Origin: an uncultured Rikenellaceae bacterium
Lineage (GTDB): Bacteria > Bacteroidota > Bacteroidia > Bacteroidales > Rikenellaceae
NCBI GenBank assembly: GCA_946486375.1
Contig: CAMLTW010000001.1
Coordinates: 310,001 to 374,000 of the forward strand
DNA: 64,000 nucleotides
Reading direction: 5' to 3'
Below are positions 17,102 to 25,814 of the stretch, piece after piece. Both the position numbers and the translations under genes were made by a program. How positions within the stretch are numbered: position 1 is the stretch's first letter; each line of letters opens with the position of its first letter. The notes below the pieces were generated by a model. It was not told the origin of the DNA. It made no database searches and saw only the letters and a list, made by a program, of their open reading frames with translations.

Positions 17102-18457
17102 ATGAAAAGAAAGTTATTCCGGCAGGCGTGGCTGGCACTGACGCTGGCCTTGCTGACGGTGTCCTCGTTATCGGCGCAGCGGGTAACGCCGCAAAACGCC
17201 CTCGCTTCCTACCTGCAAAACGGGGATTCTGCATACGGATGGTCGTTGTCCGACAGCGTACATACGGAGGGGGCCACGATCTATAACGGCACATTGACTT
17301 CACAACGATGGCAGGGAATGACGCTCAGGCATCAATTGCTCGTTATCGTACCTGAACGGACGGTACATTCTACGGCCTTACTTTTCGTAACGGGCGGTGA
17401 GAGCGATGCGAAGGGGATGCCTGTGGCGGATGCTCCGGACAGCAAGCTCGTCCGGGACATGACCCGGACGGCAACGGAAAATCGGGCGGTGACGGCGGTG
17501 CTTTACCAGACGCCCGTGCAGCCGCTTTACGGCGGGCTTCGGGAAGATGCCCTGATCGCCTATACCGTGGGGCAATTCCTGCAAACGGGAGATTACAGCT
17601 GGCCCTTGCTGTTCCCGATGGTCAAGGGAGCGGTTCGGGCGATGGATGCCGTGCAGGAATTCGCTTCCTCCCGGTTGCCGGAAGGAGTGGACGGTTTCGT
17701 GGTGTCCGGAATGTCCAAACGAGGATGGACGACCTGGCTGACCGGTGCGCAGGACAAGCGGGTAAAGGCCATTGCGCCCATGGTGTTCGACATGCTCAAT
17801 TTTCCGGTCAGCATTCCCTACCAGACGGAAGCATTGGGCGGGGCGAGCGAGATGATTCACGACTATACCGATGCCGGTGTGCTGGAACTGGTGAATTCCG
17901 AGGCCGGAAAGGCGGTGATCCTGATGCTCGATCCGTATGCTTATCGGAAGCTGCTCACGATGCCCAAGATGATCGTGCTGGCCTCCAACGATCCCTACTG
18001 GGCGACCGACGCGGTCAAGAACTACGTGGACAGTCTGCCGGGAGACAATTACATCGATTATGTGCCCAATGCGGTGCACAGCATCGGAGACAAGACGCAG
18101 TCGGTTGCACTGTTAAGCTCATTTTTCGGAGCCGTGCTGAACGATGCGTTGCCTGCCCCGTGCGTCGCTGCGATCCGGGAAACCGCATCTGCGGCAGAGG
18201 TGACGGTGACCGTGCCCGGATCGGCGGCGAGCAAAGCCGTTTTGTGGATGGCCGAAGCTCCGACCCGGGATTTCCGCAAGACCGTTTTCCGCGAAACGCC
18301 CCTTCCGGTACGGGACGGCGAAATCCTTCCGTTTACCGTGGATTATCCGCAGGCGGGTTACAGAGCGTTTTTCGTGCAGCTTTCCACGCCTGCGAAAGAC
18401 CCGGCCGGAAATTTCGTGCAGACCACCCGGATGTACATTGTTCCGGGGAAAAGATAG
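17102..18457 (+). CDS. PhoPQ-activated pathogenicity-related (PqaA-type) hydrolase
   Basis: A 451-residue secreted alpha/beta-hydrolase. A signal peptide ends near LSAQ. The family hallmarks are visible: LLFVTGG early in the domain, then GFVVSGMSKRGWTTW with the nucleophile-elbow Ser, the AIAPMVFDMLNF segment, and a downstream ASNDPYW and VPNAVHSI carrying the probable acid and His. PqaA-family enzymes were first seen as PhoPQ-regulated genes in Salmonella; in Bacteroidetes the substrate is unknown and no PhoPQ link is implied. The C-terminal ~80 residues form a separate beta-sandwich-like domain, as is usual. It is followed by a terminator. Confidence 0.82.
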   Translation: MKRKLFRQAWLALTLALLTVSSLSAQRVTPQNALASYLQNGDSAYGWSLSDSVHTEGATIYNGTLTSQRWQGMTLRHQLLVIVPERTVHSTALLFVTGGESDAKGMPVADAPDSKLVRDMTRTATENRAVTAVLYQTPVQPLYGGLREDALIAYTVGQFLQTGDYSWPLLFPMVKGAVRAMDAVQEFASSRLPEGVDGFVVSGMSKRGWTTWLTGAQDKRVKAIAPMVFDMLNFPVSIPYQTEALGGASEMIHDYTDAGVLELVNSEAGKAVILMLDPYAYRKLLTMPKMIVLASNDPYWATDAVKNYVDSLPGDNYIDYVPNAVHSIGDKTQSVALLSSFFGAVLNDALPAPCVAAIRETASAAEVTVTVPGSAASKAVLWMAEAPTRDFRKTVFRETPLPVRDGEILPFTVDYPQAGYRAFFVQLSTPAKDPAGNFVQTTRMYIVPGKR

Positions 18458-18503
18458 AGGACGGAAACGAAGATAACCTGTATCCGCTTTTTTTCAGAAT
18501 AAA

Positions 18504-18535
18504 AACCCCTTCCCGGTTATATATGGGAAGGGGTT
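18504..18535. terminator. Bidirectional-type terminator
   Basis: AACCCCTTCCC (18504-18514) pairs perfectly with GGGAAGGGGTT (18525-18535) around a 10-base loop, with an A run on the left. It separates two converging units: the hydrolase gene (+) and the zinc-ribbon/GH operon (-). Confidence 0.7.
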
Positions 18536-18648
18536 CGTTCATTGAAAGAAACGGGGAGCGAGTTAATCCCGGTTCCATGAAAAGATAACCGGCATGAATT
18601 TATTTCCGAAGGCCGGTTTTTAAGGCTTGCCCGGTGCCGGAAACCCGG

Positions 18649-18936
18649 TCAGTTGCCGGATGCCGCGTCTTTCCACCGCTTCAGATGCGGGAAAAACTGT
18701 TTCATTTGGGCGACGGCTTCGTCCCGCGTCATTTTGGTTTCCGCGCCCTTGTTGAATTCTTCCACGAACTGCGCGCAGCGTTCGATCATTTCTTCCATCG
18801 TACAGGATTGGACGAATTGTCCGTCTTGGAAACAATAGCGGCAATAGTCTTCATTCGGTGCGCCATCGGCGTCGGTGCCGTACAGGGATGCGTCGTCCAT
18901 CGGCATCCCGCAGCTCTGGCAAAATTTTCGTTCCAT
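18649..18936 (-). CDS. Small zinc-ribbon protein
   Basis: A 95-residue protein with CxxC pairs at the N-terminus (FCQSCGMPM and YCRYCFQDG), matching the putative zinc-ribbon family PF12674, then a helical tail. The role of this family is not established; the zinc-ribbon suggests a regulatory or protein-binding part. The ATG at 18936 lies 3 bases after the GH3 stop codon region, so it is very likely translated from the same message as the two glycosidases. Confidence 0.72.
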   Translation of the reverse strand: MERKFCQSCGMPMDDASLYGTDADGAPNEDYCRYCFQDGQFVQSCTMEEMIERCAQFVEEFNKGAETKMTRDEAVAQMKQFFPHLKRWKDAASGN

Positions 18937-18939
18937 GCG

Positions 18940-21243
18940 TTATTCGGTTGGTTTTTTCGATAGTTCGGTTAAAGATAACGTTTCCGTTTCGAAATCCAAG
19001 CCGGTTCCGTCTGCGACCGGCAGCGAAATTTCCACTGGGATCCGGTGGCGGATGTCACCGGACGATGCGCTGAGCGAAAGCAGATAGTCGCCTCCTTCCA
19101 CCAGCCAGTCTTTCAACCCTTCATGATAGTAGGCCAGCGAAGCGACCGGAACGGTAAGCGCGATCCGTTTCTTTTCGCCCGGCCGGAGGAACACCTTGCA
19201 AAAGGCTTTCAGCTCCTTTTCGGCCCGGAAAACGGACGAATCCGGTTTCCCGACGTAAAGTTGCACCGCTTCGGCTCCGGCCCGTTTCCCGGTGTTTTCC
19301 AGGGTGAATCCCAGCCGGATGGTGTCACAGGTGCCATAAACGATCGGTTGTTCGAGAACGGGTGCTCCATAGTCGAAGGTCGTGTAGGAAAGTCCGTGTC
19401 CGAACGGGAAAAGGGGCGGAATCCCTTTCGTGTCGTGCCAGCGATAACCGACCAGGATGTCTTCCGCATACACCTGACGATGGTTTTCACCCGGATAGGA
19501 GAGGGAGCCGCCGGCAAAGGCTCCGTTGTCTTCCAGTCGGACGGGAAACGTGAAGGGGAGTTTTCCGGATGGATTGACGTCTCCGCTCAGCACGGACGCG
19601 ATGGCATTCCCCGCTTCGCTTCCTCCGTACCATGCCTGAACTACCGCCGGTATTCGGTCGATCCACGGCATCGCCACGGCGTTTCCGGAAACCAGCATCA
19701 CGACCACGTTCGGGTTTGCGTCCCGCAGAGCTTCGATCAGCTCGTTCTGTCCGAAAGGCAGGTCGTAGCTTTCCCTGTCGCCTCCCTCGCAGTCCTGTCC
19801 GTGGTTTTTGTTCAGCCCGCCCACGAACAGCACCATGTCCGCTTCCCGCGCCCGTTTTACGGCTTCGCGCCGGAGCGAATCGGCATCCAAGGGGGAAGGA
19901 TTGACCCGTCCGTAGGAAGAGGGCCCGGAAGCGTATCCCAGCGTATGCGTGATTTTCACCGTTTTTCCGAACCGGTTCCGGATGCCTTCCAAGGGGGAAA
20001 CCTCTCGTTTGACTTTCAGTTCGGAACTGCCGCCCGCATGGGTCAGGCCCCGCACGGCATTTTCCCCGACGACCGCCACGCTGCGGATGCGTCCCGTTTC
20101 CAGCGGCAGCAGGTTCCCTTCGTTTTTCAGCAGGACGTTGCCTGCTTCAGCTATCCGGCGACCCGCGTCCGCATGGGCTTCGGTGGCGAGGCTGCCCCAC
20201 GGGCGGTTCCGGTTCATCGCAGTCCGGAAGATCAGCCTCAGCACCCGTCGTGCCTTGTCGTCCAGAGTTTTCAGATTCGCCTTTCCTTCCCGGAGCATTT
20301 GCAGGTAGGGCTGCGCCAGGTAATAACTGTCGTAGGCATTGGTTGTGTTTCGCGTCAGACCGTCGGTGCCCGTGCCCATTTCGATGTCGAGGCCGTTCTC
20401 CGCCGCTTCCAATGTACTGTGCGTTCCGCTCCAGTCCGAAATAACCGCGCCGTCGAACCTCCACTCGCCCTTGAGGATGTCGTTCAGCAAGACGGCATTG
20501 TGACAGCAGTGCTGCCCCCGGTAGCGGTTGTAGGCGCCCATCAGCGACCAGACGCCCCCTTCCACGACCGCTGCCCGGAACGCGGGCAGATAGATTTCCC
20601 GCAGCGCACGGTCGCTCACTTCCACATCGACCCCGCCCCGGTCGGTTTCCTGGTTGTTCAGCGCGAAATGCTTGATGCAGGCCGCTACGCCGTTTTCCTG
20701 TACGCCCCGGATGTACGGAACTACCATGACGGAGGCCAGATACGGGTCTTCGCCGAGGTATTCGAAATTGCGGCCGTTGAGGGGAATTCGGTAGATGTTC
20801 ACGCCCGGCCCCAGCAAGACGTTCTTGTTGCGGTAACGGGCTTCTTCCCCGACCGCCTTTCCGTAAAGGTAGGCCATTTCAGGGTCGAACGTGGCAGCCA
20901 GGGCGGTCAGGGCCGGAAAGGCGGTGCAGGAATCATTCGTCCAGCCTGCAGCTCCCCAGCTGTCCCACAAGATTTCTTCCCGGACGCCGTGCGGCCCGTC
21001 GCTCATCCAGAGTTCCGGGATGCCGAGCCGGGCGACTCCTTTGCTGCTGAATTTCGACTGGGCGTGACAGAGGGCTACCTTTTCTTCGAGCGTCAGCCGG
21101 GAAAGGGCATCGGTTACGCGTACTTCCAACGGTTCGTTTTCATCGAGATAGACCGGAAGCGGGGACTGGGCGAACGCAGCGGTTCCGGAAAGCCATCCGA
21201 GCGTAGTTGCCGTCAGGTATTTCAGCAAAAGCATCTTTTTCAT
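18940..21243 (-). CDS. GH3 beta-glucosidase, periplasmic
   Basis: A 767-residue glycoside hydrolase family 3 enzyme with signal peptide (cut near AFAQ), (beta/alpha)8 domain, alpha/beta sandwich domain and a fibronectin-III-like C-terminal domain (from ~640). The nucleophile is Asp270 in VISDWSG; KHFALNNQE and RGVQENGVAACIKHF are typical substrate-binding stretches, and the family-typical GPGVNIYRIPLNGRNFEYLGEDP is present. Such enzymes release terminal beta-linked glucose. I use the ATG at 21243 rather than the ORF's first Met, since the signal peptide begins there. It lies 43 bases after the GH31 gene, fitting xyloglucan-oligosaccharide breakdown. Confidence 0.9.
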   Translation of the reverse strand: MKKMLLLKYLTATTLGWLSGTAAFAQSPLPVYLDENEPLEVRVTDALSRLTLEEKVALCHAQSKFSSKGVARLGIPELWMSDGPHGVREEILWDSWGAAGWTNDSCTAFPALTALAATFDPEMAYLYGKAVGEEARYRNKNVLLGPGVNIYRIPLNGRNFEYLGEDPYLASVMVVPYIRGVQENGVAACIKHFALNNQETDRGGVDVEVSDRALREIYLPAFRAAVVEGGVWSLMGAYNRYRGQHCCHNAVLLNDILKGEWRFDGAVISDWSGTHSTLEAAENGLDIEMGTGTDGLTRNTTNAYDSYYLAQPYLQMLREGKANLKTLDDKARRVLRLIFRTAMNRNRPWGSLATEAHADAGRRIAEAGNVLLKNEGNLLPLETGRIRSVAVVGENAVRGLTHAGGSSELKVKREVSPLEGIRNRFGKTVKITHTLGYASGPSSYGRVNPSPLDADSLRREAVKRAREADMVLFVGGLNKNHGQDCEGGDRESYDLPFGQNELIEALRDANPNVVVMLVSGNAVAMPWIDRIPAVVQAWYGGSEAGNAIASVLSGDVNPSGKLPFTFPVRLEDNGAFAGGSLSYPGENHRQVYAEDILVGYRWHDTKGIPPLFPFGHGLSYTTFDYGAPVLEQPIVYGTCDTIRLGFTLENTGKRAGAEAVQLYVGKPDSSVFRAEKELKAFCKVFLRPGEKKRIALTVPVASLAYYHEGLKDWLVEGGDYLLSLSASSGDIRHRIPVEISLPVADGTGLDFETETLSLTELSKKPTE

Positions 21244-21286
21244 AGGTCGGATATTTTCATACATTTTATAAAGGGACGGCAAGGGG

Positions 21287-24127
21287 TTACCGGAGCCGGA
21301 TTTCGATCCGTTTTCCTGTGTATGCGACAGCAATGCCCTCTTTCGTATCCAGATCGAAAGGTTTCGGACGGTTTTTGGAAACGGCTACGATCCACAGGTT
21401 CCTGACGTTCGGCATCCCCTCGTAAGTCCCCTCCCGGTCGCCTACGGTCAGCACTCCGCGCCTTTCATCGTAGGCGAAAGGAATCCGCATATATTCTCCC
21501 CGCTCATAGGCATAGGTGACGCCGTCGTCTTCATAGAGGGTGAAAGCGCCGTCTTTTCCCGTGCACACGAACACCGTCAGCGGATCGGCCGGCTTTTCGC
21601 CGGTGTGCTGAATTTCCGGCCCGAACGGCAGGATGGCCCCTTCCCGCACATAAAGCGGCATCCGTTCGTAGGGTGCGTCCACGGTAAGACGCTGGCCTCC
21701 GCCGACATATTCTCCCGTGTAGAAATCGTACCAGCCGCATCCCGCCGGAAAATAAACTTCCCGGCTTCGGGCCTTGTATTCATACACCGGCGCCGCCATC
21801 AGGAACGGCCCCATCAGAAACTGATCCCCCACACCGTGCGTCTTGGGATCGGCTCCGAAATCCATGACGAGCGCCCGCATCAACGTATAGTCCTCATGCC
21901 ATGTCATGCCGGCCAGCGTGTAGATATAGGGCATCAACCGGTATCGCAACCGGTCGTAATGCACCATGCTCCGGTAAGCCGGATGGGTTTCCGGGGCGAT
22001 ATGGTACATTTCCCGGTACGGATACTGTCCGTGACTTCGGTAGAGTGGACAGAACGCCCCGAACTGGTGCCAGCGGGCATTCAGTTCCCTCCATTCTTCC
22101 CGGTCTTCGCTCCCTTCCGCTGCCTTTTCGTACCGGTGTTCGACGCAAAAGCCTCCGACGTCCATCGTCCAGTAGGGAATGCCGGAAAGCGCGTAGTTCA
22201 GTCCGGCGGAAATCTGCGCCTTCAGGTCTTCCCAGCGGGTACCGATATCCCCGCTCCACGTGGCCGCCGCATACCGTTGCAGTCCGGCGAATCCCGACCG
22301 GGTCAGCAGGAAAACTCGCTTGTCCGGGTCGGTGCTTCGCTGTCCTTCATAGATGGCTTGGGCGTTCATCAGGGCATAGGTGTTCAGATAACGGGTGGAA
22401 CTGCCGAGCGCCGTAGGGCCGGAAAGAGCTTTGCGGTCGGTCAGGTTTCGGTTGGAATGGATGTCGGGTTCCGAAGCGTCCATCCACCAGGCGTCGATCC
22501 CTTTGGAATACAGGTGCTCTTTCATTTGCTCCCAGAAAAGTTGACGCGCCTCTGGCGCATAAGCGTCGTAAAACGATCCGATGTAACCCTTCCCGATCCA
22601 GTCCCGGATCGAATCCTGCACCGCTTTCCGATACATCCAGCCGTTGCGGTCGAATTCCCGGTAGTGCTGCGTAGTGTGGTAGAATTTCGGCCAGACCGAA
22701 ATCATGATGCGGGCATTCATCCGGTGCACCGAATCCGCCATGCCTTCCGGATCCGGAAACCGGGTCGCGTCGAACTCGTGGCTGCCCCACGCGTCTTCCG
22801 GCCAGTAAGACCAGTCGAGCACGATGTTGTCCAGCGGAATCCGTCGTTTCCGGTATTCCCGAACCGTTTCCAGCAGTTCGTCCACCGTTTTATACCGTTC
22901 GCGGCTTTGCCAGTAGCCCATCGCCCACCGGGGCATGATGGGGGATTTTCCCGTCAGCGTCCGGTAGCCGGAGATGATTTCATCCGGCGTATCCCCGGCA
23001 ATGAAGTAATAGTCGATCATGTCGCCCAGTTCCGACCACAGTGAAAGTTTTTCCTGTTCGGTCTTCGGAACGGGGCCGAGGGCTTTCAGACCGATGTACG
23101 AAGCCCCTCCGTCCGGTTTCCATTCCAGTCGGATGCGGTGCCGTTTTCCTTTTTCCAACGCTACGGCGAACTTGTAGCTATTCGGGTTCCATGCCGTGCG
23201 CCAACGTTCCCGAACTACGGGCTTGCCGTCGAGGAAAAGTTTCGTGTAACCGGCATAATACAGGATGAACCGGTGAAGACCCGTTTCCTGCGGTTCGATT
23301 TCCCCTTCCCACGTGACCCGCGAGTTTCGTCCGAATTTGAAGTTCGGGGGAAAGGCGTCCAGCCGGTCGAGGGTTTCATAGTCGATTTCCGTTTCCAGTC
23401 GCCGGATTACACCGGTTTCGGCACCTTCCTGCGGATAATAGGAGGCCGTCAGCCCTCCTTCCGTACCGTCCGTTCCGTAAAGTCGGAACTGCGACAGCTG
23501 TCCGTATTCCCGCGGATCGCCGAACCGGGTCAGCGAATAATTGTCCCACAGTAATCCGTACCCTTTGGAAGAGAGGACGAAAGGTACGGAGACTTTCGTG
23601 TTGTACTGGTACAGGGTTTCGTTTTTCCCTTTGTAATCGAACTCGTCGGACTGATGCTGCCCCAGGCCGTAAAAGGATTCGTCTTCCGGGGATTCGAACA
23701 CCTGACGGAAGGCATAGCCCTGGTCGCCGTCCGTTTCCGACGGGATGAAAGCCTTGCCGCCGCTCCCGTTCTCCTGCAACAATACCTTCCCGTTTCTGCC
23801 CCGGAACGTAATCGCTCCCGTCTTTTTGTTCAAGACGGCTTCCGCTCTGTCCGTAACGATCCGGATATCATCCCCGTTTTCTTCCGTCCGGAACAGCGGA
23901 ATATTTTGTCGGGGTAAGATGATCAGGCTTCTTCCGTCCGAAAAATGTTCTTCCGGAGTGGCCGATACCCGGAAAATCCGATCGGTGATCACCTGTACGC
24001 GTACTTTCCGAGCAGCGCTCTGTTTTGCTTGGGGCAGTGTGACGATGATCCCTTCCGGCGTTTTTTCGGTTTGAGCGATAGCAGTCGCTCCCCACAGGCA
24101 CAGCAAAAAGAGGATCGTTTTTTTCAC
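21287..24127 (-). CDS. GH31 alpha-xylosidase with PA14 insert
   Basis: A 946-residue exported GH31 enzyme (signal peptide ending AIAQ). After the N-terminal beta domain there is a PA14-like insertion (about residues 226-365, with HRFILYYAGYTKLFLDGK), then the catalytic barrel. The nucleophile is Asp550 in WWMDASEPD and the acid/base lies in SGDIGTRWE. This PA14-in-GH31 architecture is known from Bacteroides ovatus xyloglucan alpha-xylosidase, which removes Xyl from the non-reducing end of xyloglucan oligosaccharides. The GH3 next door would then take off the exposed glucose. Specificity for xylose over glucose is inferred from architecture, not shown. Confidence 0.88.
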   Translation of the reverse strand: MKKTILFLLCLWGATAIAQTEKTPEGIIVTLPQAKQSAARKVRVQVITDRIFRVSATPEEHFSDGRSLIILPRQNIPLFRTEENGDDIRIVTDRAEAVLNKKTGAITFRGRNGKVLLQENGSGGKAFIPSETDGDQGYAFRQVFESPEDESFYGLGQHQSDEFDYKGKNETLYQYNTKVSVPFVLSSKGYGLLWDNYSLTRFGDPREYGQLSQFRLYGTDGTEGGLTASYYPQEGAETGVIRRLETEIDYETLDRLDAFPPNFKFGRNSRVTWEGEIEPQETGLHRFILYYAGYTKLFLDGKPVVRERWRTAWNPNSYKFAVALEKGKRHRIRLEWKPDGGASYIGLKALGPVPKTEQEKLSLWSELGDMIDYYFIAGDTPDEIISGYRTLTGKSPIMPRWAMGYWQSRERYKTVDELLETVREYRKRRIPLDNIVLDWSYWPEDAWGSHEFDATRFPDPEGMADSVHRMNARIMISVWPKFYHTTQHYREFDRNGWMYRKAVQDSIRDWIGKGYIGSFYDAYAPEARQLFWEQMKEHLYSKGIDAWWMDASEPDIHSNRNLTDRKALSGPTALGSSTRYLNTYALMNAQAIYEGQRSTDPDKRVFLLTRSGFAGLQRYAAATWSGDIGTRWEDLKAQISAGLNYALSGIPYWTMDVGGFCVEHRYEKAAEGSEDREEWRELNARWHQFGAFCPLYRSHGQYPYREMYHIAPETHPAYRSMVHYDRLRYRLMPYIYTLAGMTWHEDYTLMRALVMDFGADPKTHGVGDQFLMGPFLMAAPVYEYKARSREVYFPAGCGWYDFYTGEYVGGGQRLTVDAPYERMPLYVREGAILPFGPEIQHTGEKPADPLTVFVCTGKDGAFTLYEDDGVTYAYERGEYMRIPFAYDERRGVLTVGDREGTYEGMPNVRNLWIVAVSKNRPKPFDLDTKEGIAVAYTGKRIEIRLR

Positions 24128-24179
24128 GTCGGTTCGGGAATGGATGGTTCTATGAAAACAGGCTTGGCACTGCCGCCTA

Positions 24180-24512
24180 TCAATACGGCTTGGTGTAAAT
24201 GTAGGAATTTTTGACTTCTACGGGGATTCGGGAACGCACCTCCTTGATTTCGACCGGAAGCTGCCCGTAGGAAAGGGAAACGTCTTTGATGTTCACGGGC
24301 AGACCGCTGTACGGAATATTCTTGATGTTGACATCGATGGTGCCGTCTGCATTGACCGGAACGGTGGCGTACCCGGCGACATTGGACGGCGTCGGCAGGG
24401 CTCCCGCTTCCGCCTGCACTTTGGGCAGGATGGAAACGTCCCGCAGAACGATGACGGTCAGACAAAGAGCGATTACCGTCAGCACGGTTTTGGTGTAAAG
24501 ATCGGTTTTCAT
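24180..24512 (-). CDS. Small anchored repeat protein, 110 aa
   Basis: I do not recognise a named family. An N-terminal hydrophobic helix (residues ~7-26) would act as an anchor or uncleaved signal. The rest carries four degenerate short repeats of the form (I/L)-(D/P)-V-(N/E)-(I/V)-K-x-(I/V/S): IDVNIKNI, LPVNIKDV, LPVEIKEV and IPVEVKNS, spaced about 13-15 residues, which suggests stacked beta-strands. It lies 52 bases upstream of the GH31 gene on the same strand and has a promoter match, so it may lead that operon. Similar short proteins starting MKT..YTK..LTVIAL occur in Bacteroidetes as I recall, without a known role. Confidence 0.62.
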   Translation of the reverse strand: MKTDLYTKTVLTVIALCLTVIVLRDVSILPKVQAEAGALPTPSNVAGYATVPVNADGTIDVNIKNIPYSGLPVNIKDVSLSYGQLPVEIKEVRSRIPVEVKNSYIYTKPY

Positions 24513-24536
24513 GGTCAGCAGTTTTTTAGGTCAACC

Positions 24537-24566
24537 CAAATTTAAGAAAAAATCCGTTCACCCGAA
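24537..24566 (-). promoter_or_regulatory. Promoter of small repeat protein / GH31-GH3 operon
   Basis: On the minus strand TAAATTTG (plus-strand 24537-24544) is an exact -7 element; a TTCG 18 bases upstream (24563-24566) is a fair -33. Start is predicted near 24532, 20 bases before the ATG. Confidence 0.55.
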
Positions 24567-24791
24567 CCAAAAAACGCATGGACTTTACTCAGGTGCATTT
24601 TTCCGCCTGTTCTCCGGCCCAAAAACTTTTCGATATCCGTAGCCGAAAAACTTCTTTTTTCCCTATCGAGAAAGATCGGATGCCGGATAAAGGTTGCTTT
24701 TAAGTGAATAAATAACGGATTTCACTATCGCGATTGTGTGAAAAGGCCGGATGATGCACATTTGGGGCTCATAATTTTAAACGATAATGTA

Positions 24792-25046
24792 ATGTTGGTC
24801 GATATGGCGGAATTCGAGTGCGGCGAGGTGTATCTTTTTCATCCGACGGATCCGTGTTGCAACGCGGAAACCTCTTTATGGGGATTGTACGGGGAAAGTA
24901 CTTCGGATGGGAGCGTTGTTTTGGAGGCGGCTTCCCGGGATTTGAGACAATTCCGATTGTGGGTGTGTCTTCCTTCCGCATATCGGTTTTGTCGTCAGGC
25001 TACGCGCGTAGAATTAAGGGATTTTGCTTTTTGCTTCCGCAGATAA
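24792..25046 (+). CDS. Hypothetical protein, 84 aa
   Basis: A short ORF without a recognised family. From the ATG at 24792 it has an acidic, Cys- and aromatic-rich N-terminal half (EFECGEVYLFHPTDPCC) and a basic C-terminal half (SAYRFCRQATRVEL). The frame also contains an upstream GTG at 24738, but the ATG is more plausible. A competing frame (24818-25054) looks like random translation. It precedes another small orphan gene by 51 bases, and base composition falls toward AT in this stretch. I hold this as a possible gene only. Confidence 0.4.
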   Translation: MLVDMAEFECGEVYLFHPTDPCCNAETSLWGLYGESTSDGSVVLEAASRDLRQFRLWVCLPSAYRFCRQATRVELRDFAFCFRR

Positions 25047-25097
25047 GGGGGTAATTTAAATGAGGCAATGTTGTCTTGTGATTTAAATTACATCAAA

Positions 25098-25445
25098 ATG
25101 AAACATTTACGAAATCTCGATCTGCGGAAAGCCATAGCCTGCCTGCTGGACGATTTTTATTATCGGGAAGGAAACGCTCGGCGTTGCCACAAACAGGTGT
25201 ACCTGCGTTTCGGAAGGTATCTTTGCGGAGTGAATTATGAAACGTTTATGGACTACCTGGCGAATGCGAGAGCGAATATTCTCAAAATGCTTCCGCCCTA
25301 CATGGTGTTCGGGGTCGAATGCATGGTCGTGCTGGGCAGAATTTATTTTTCGGTCGGTTGTAATTCGGACATATTTCAGGAAGTCGTCCGCCGGATCAAA
25401 AAAGAGTTGCAGCCCATACTGAAGGAATACGAAATAGAAGATTAA
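25098..25445 (+). CDS. Hypothetical helical protein, 115 aa
   Basis: From the ATG at 25098 the protein is 115 residues, helical and basic, with several Cys (IACLL, RRCHKQ, YLCGV, VECMVV, VGCNSD). No signal or anchor is visible. The pattern LRKAIACLLDDFYYREGN followed by NYETFMDYLANAR suggests a small folded domain, perhaps DNA- or protein-binding, but I do not recognise a family. A hairpin that may end the transcript lies about 100 bases downstream. Probably co-transcribed with the smaller ORF ahead of it. Confidence 0.6.
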   Translation: MKHLRNLDLRKAIACLLDDFYYREGNARRCHKQVYLRFGRYLCGVNYETFMDYLANARANILKMLPPYMVFGVECMVVLGRIYFSVGCNSDIFQEVVRRIKKELQPILKEYEIED

Positions 25446-25814
25446 AAGCCTGTCGCAATCGTTCGGTGAAGACTGCCACCCTTCCTGCCGGAAGTTAAGC
25501 GCAGTTTTCCGGAAAAGCCCGGCTTTGGAACCGGCATGTTTTGACATCCGCAAGTCTTAGGACTTGCCGGATGTATTTCGTGTGCAGAGCGTTGAACGAT
25601 TACATCGGTTGCCAATGATATGGACGGATTGCCGCTTTCAGTAATCAACCGAGTGCCGGTAGGCATTGGTGAATCGAAGGTTCCCGTAATCTGAATCAGG
25701 GTATTTTCATTTAAACACTGATGCAAGAAAGAAATCAATCTCTCTTTTTAAGTTATCATAAAATGAGAAAAGATTATTTGTATGTAATTTTGAGATTGAT
25801 CAAAATTATGCGTT
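25446..25814. other. Gene-free stretch with hairpin and transition to AT-rich DNA
   Basis: No convincing gene. A hairpin lies at 25544-25574 (ACATCCG-CAAGTC, loop TTAG, GACTTG-C-CGGATGT, one bulged base), followed by ATTTCG. A minus-strand frame (25442-25738, 98 codons) gives a mixed, non-family translation that might be a gene remnant. From about 25735 composition drops sharply toward A+T, ahead of the AT-rich gene. Confidence 0.45.
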
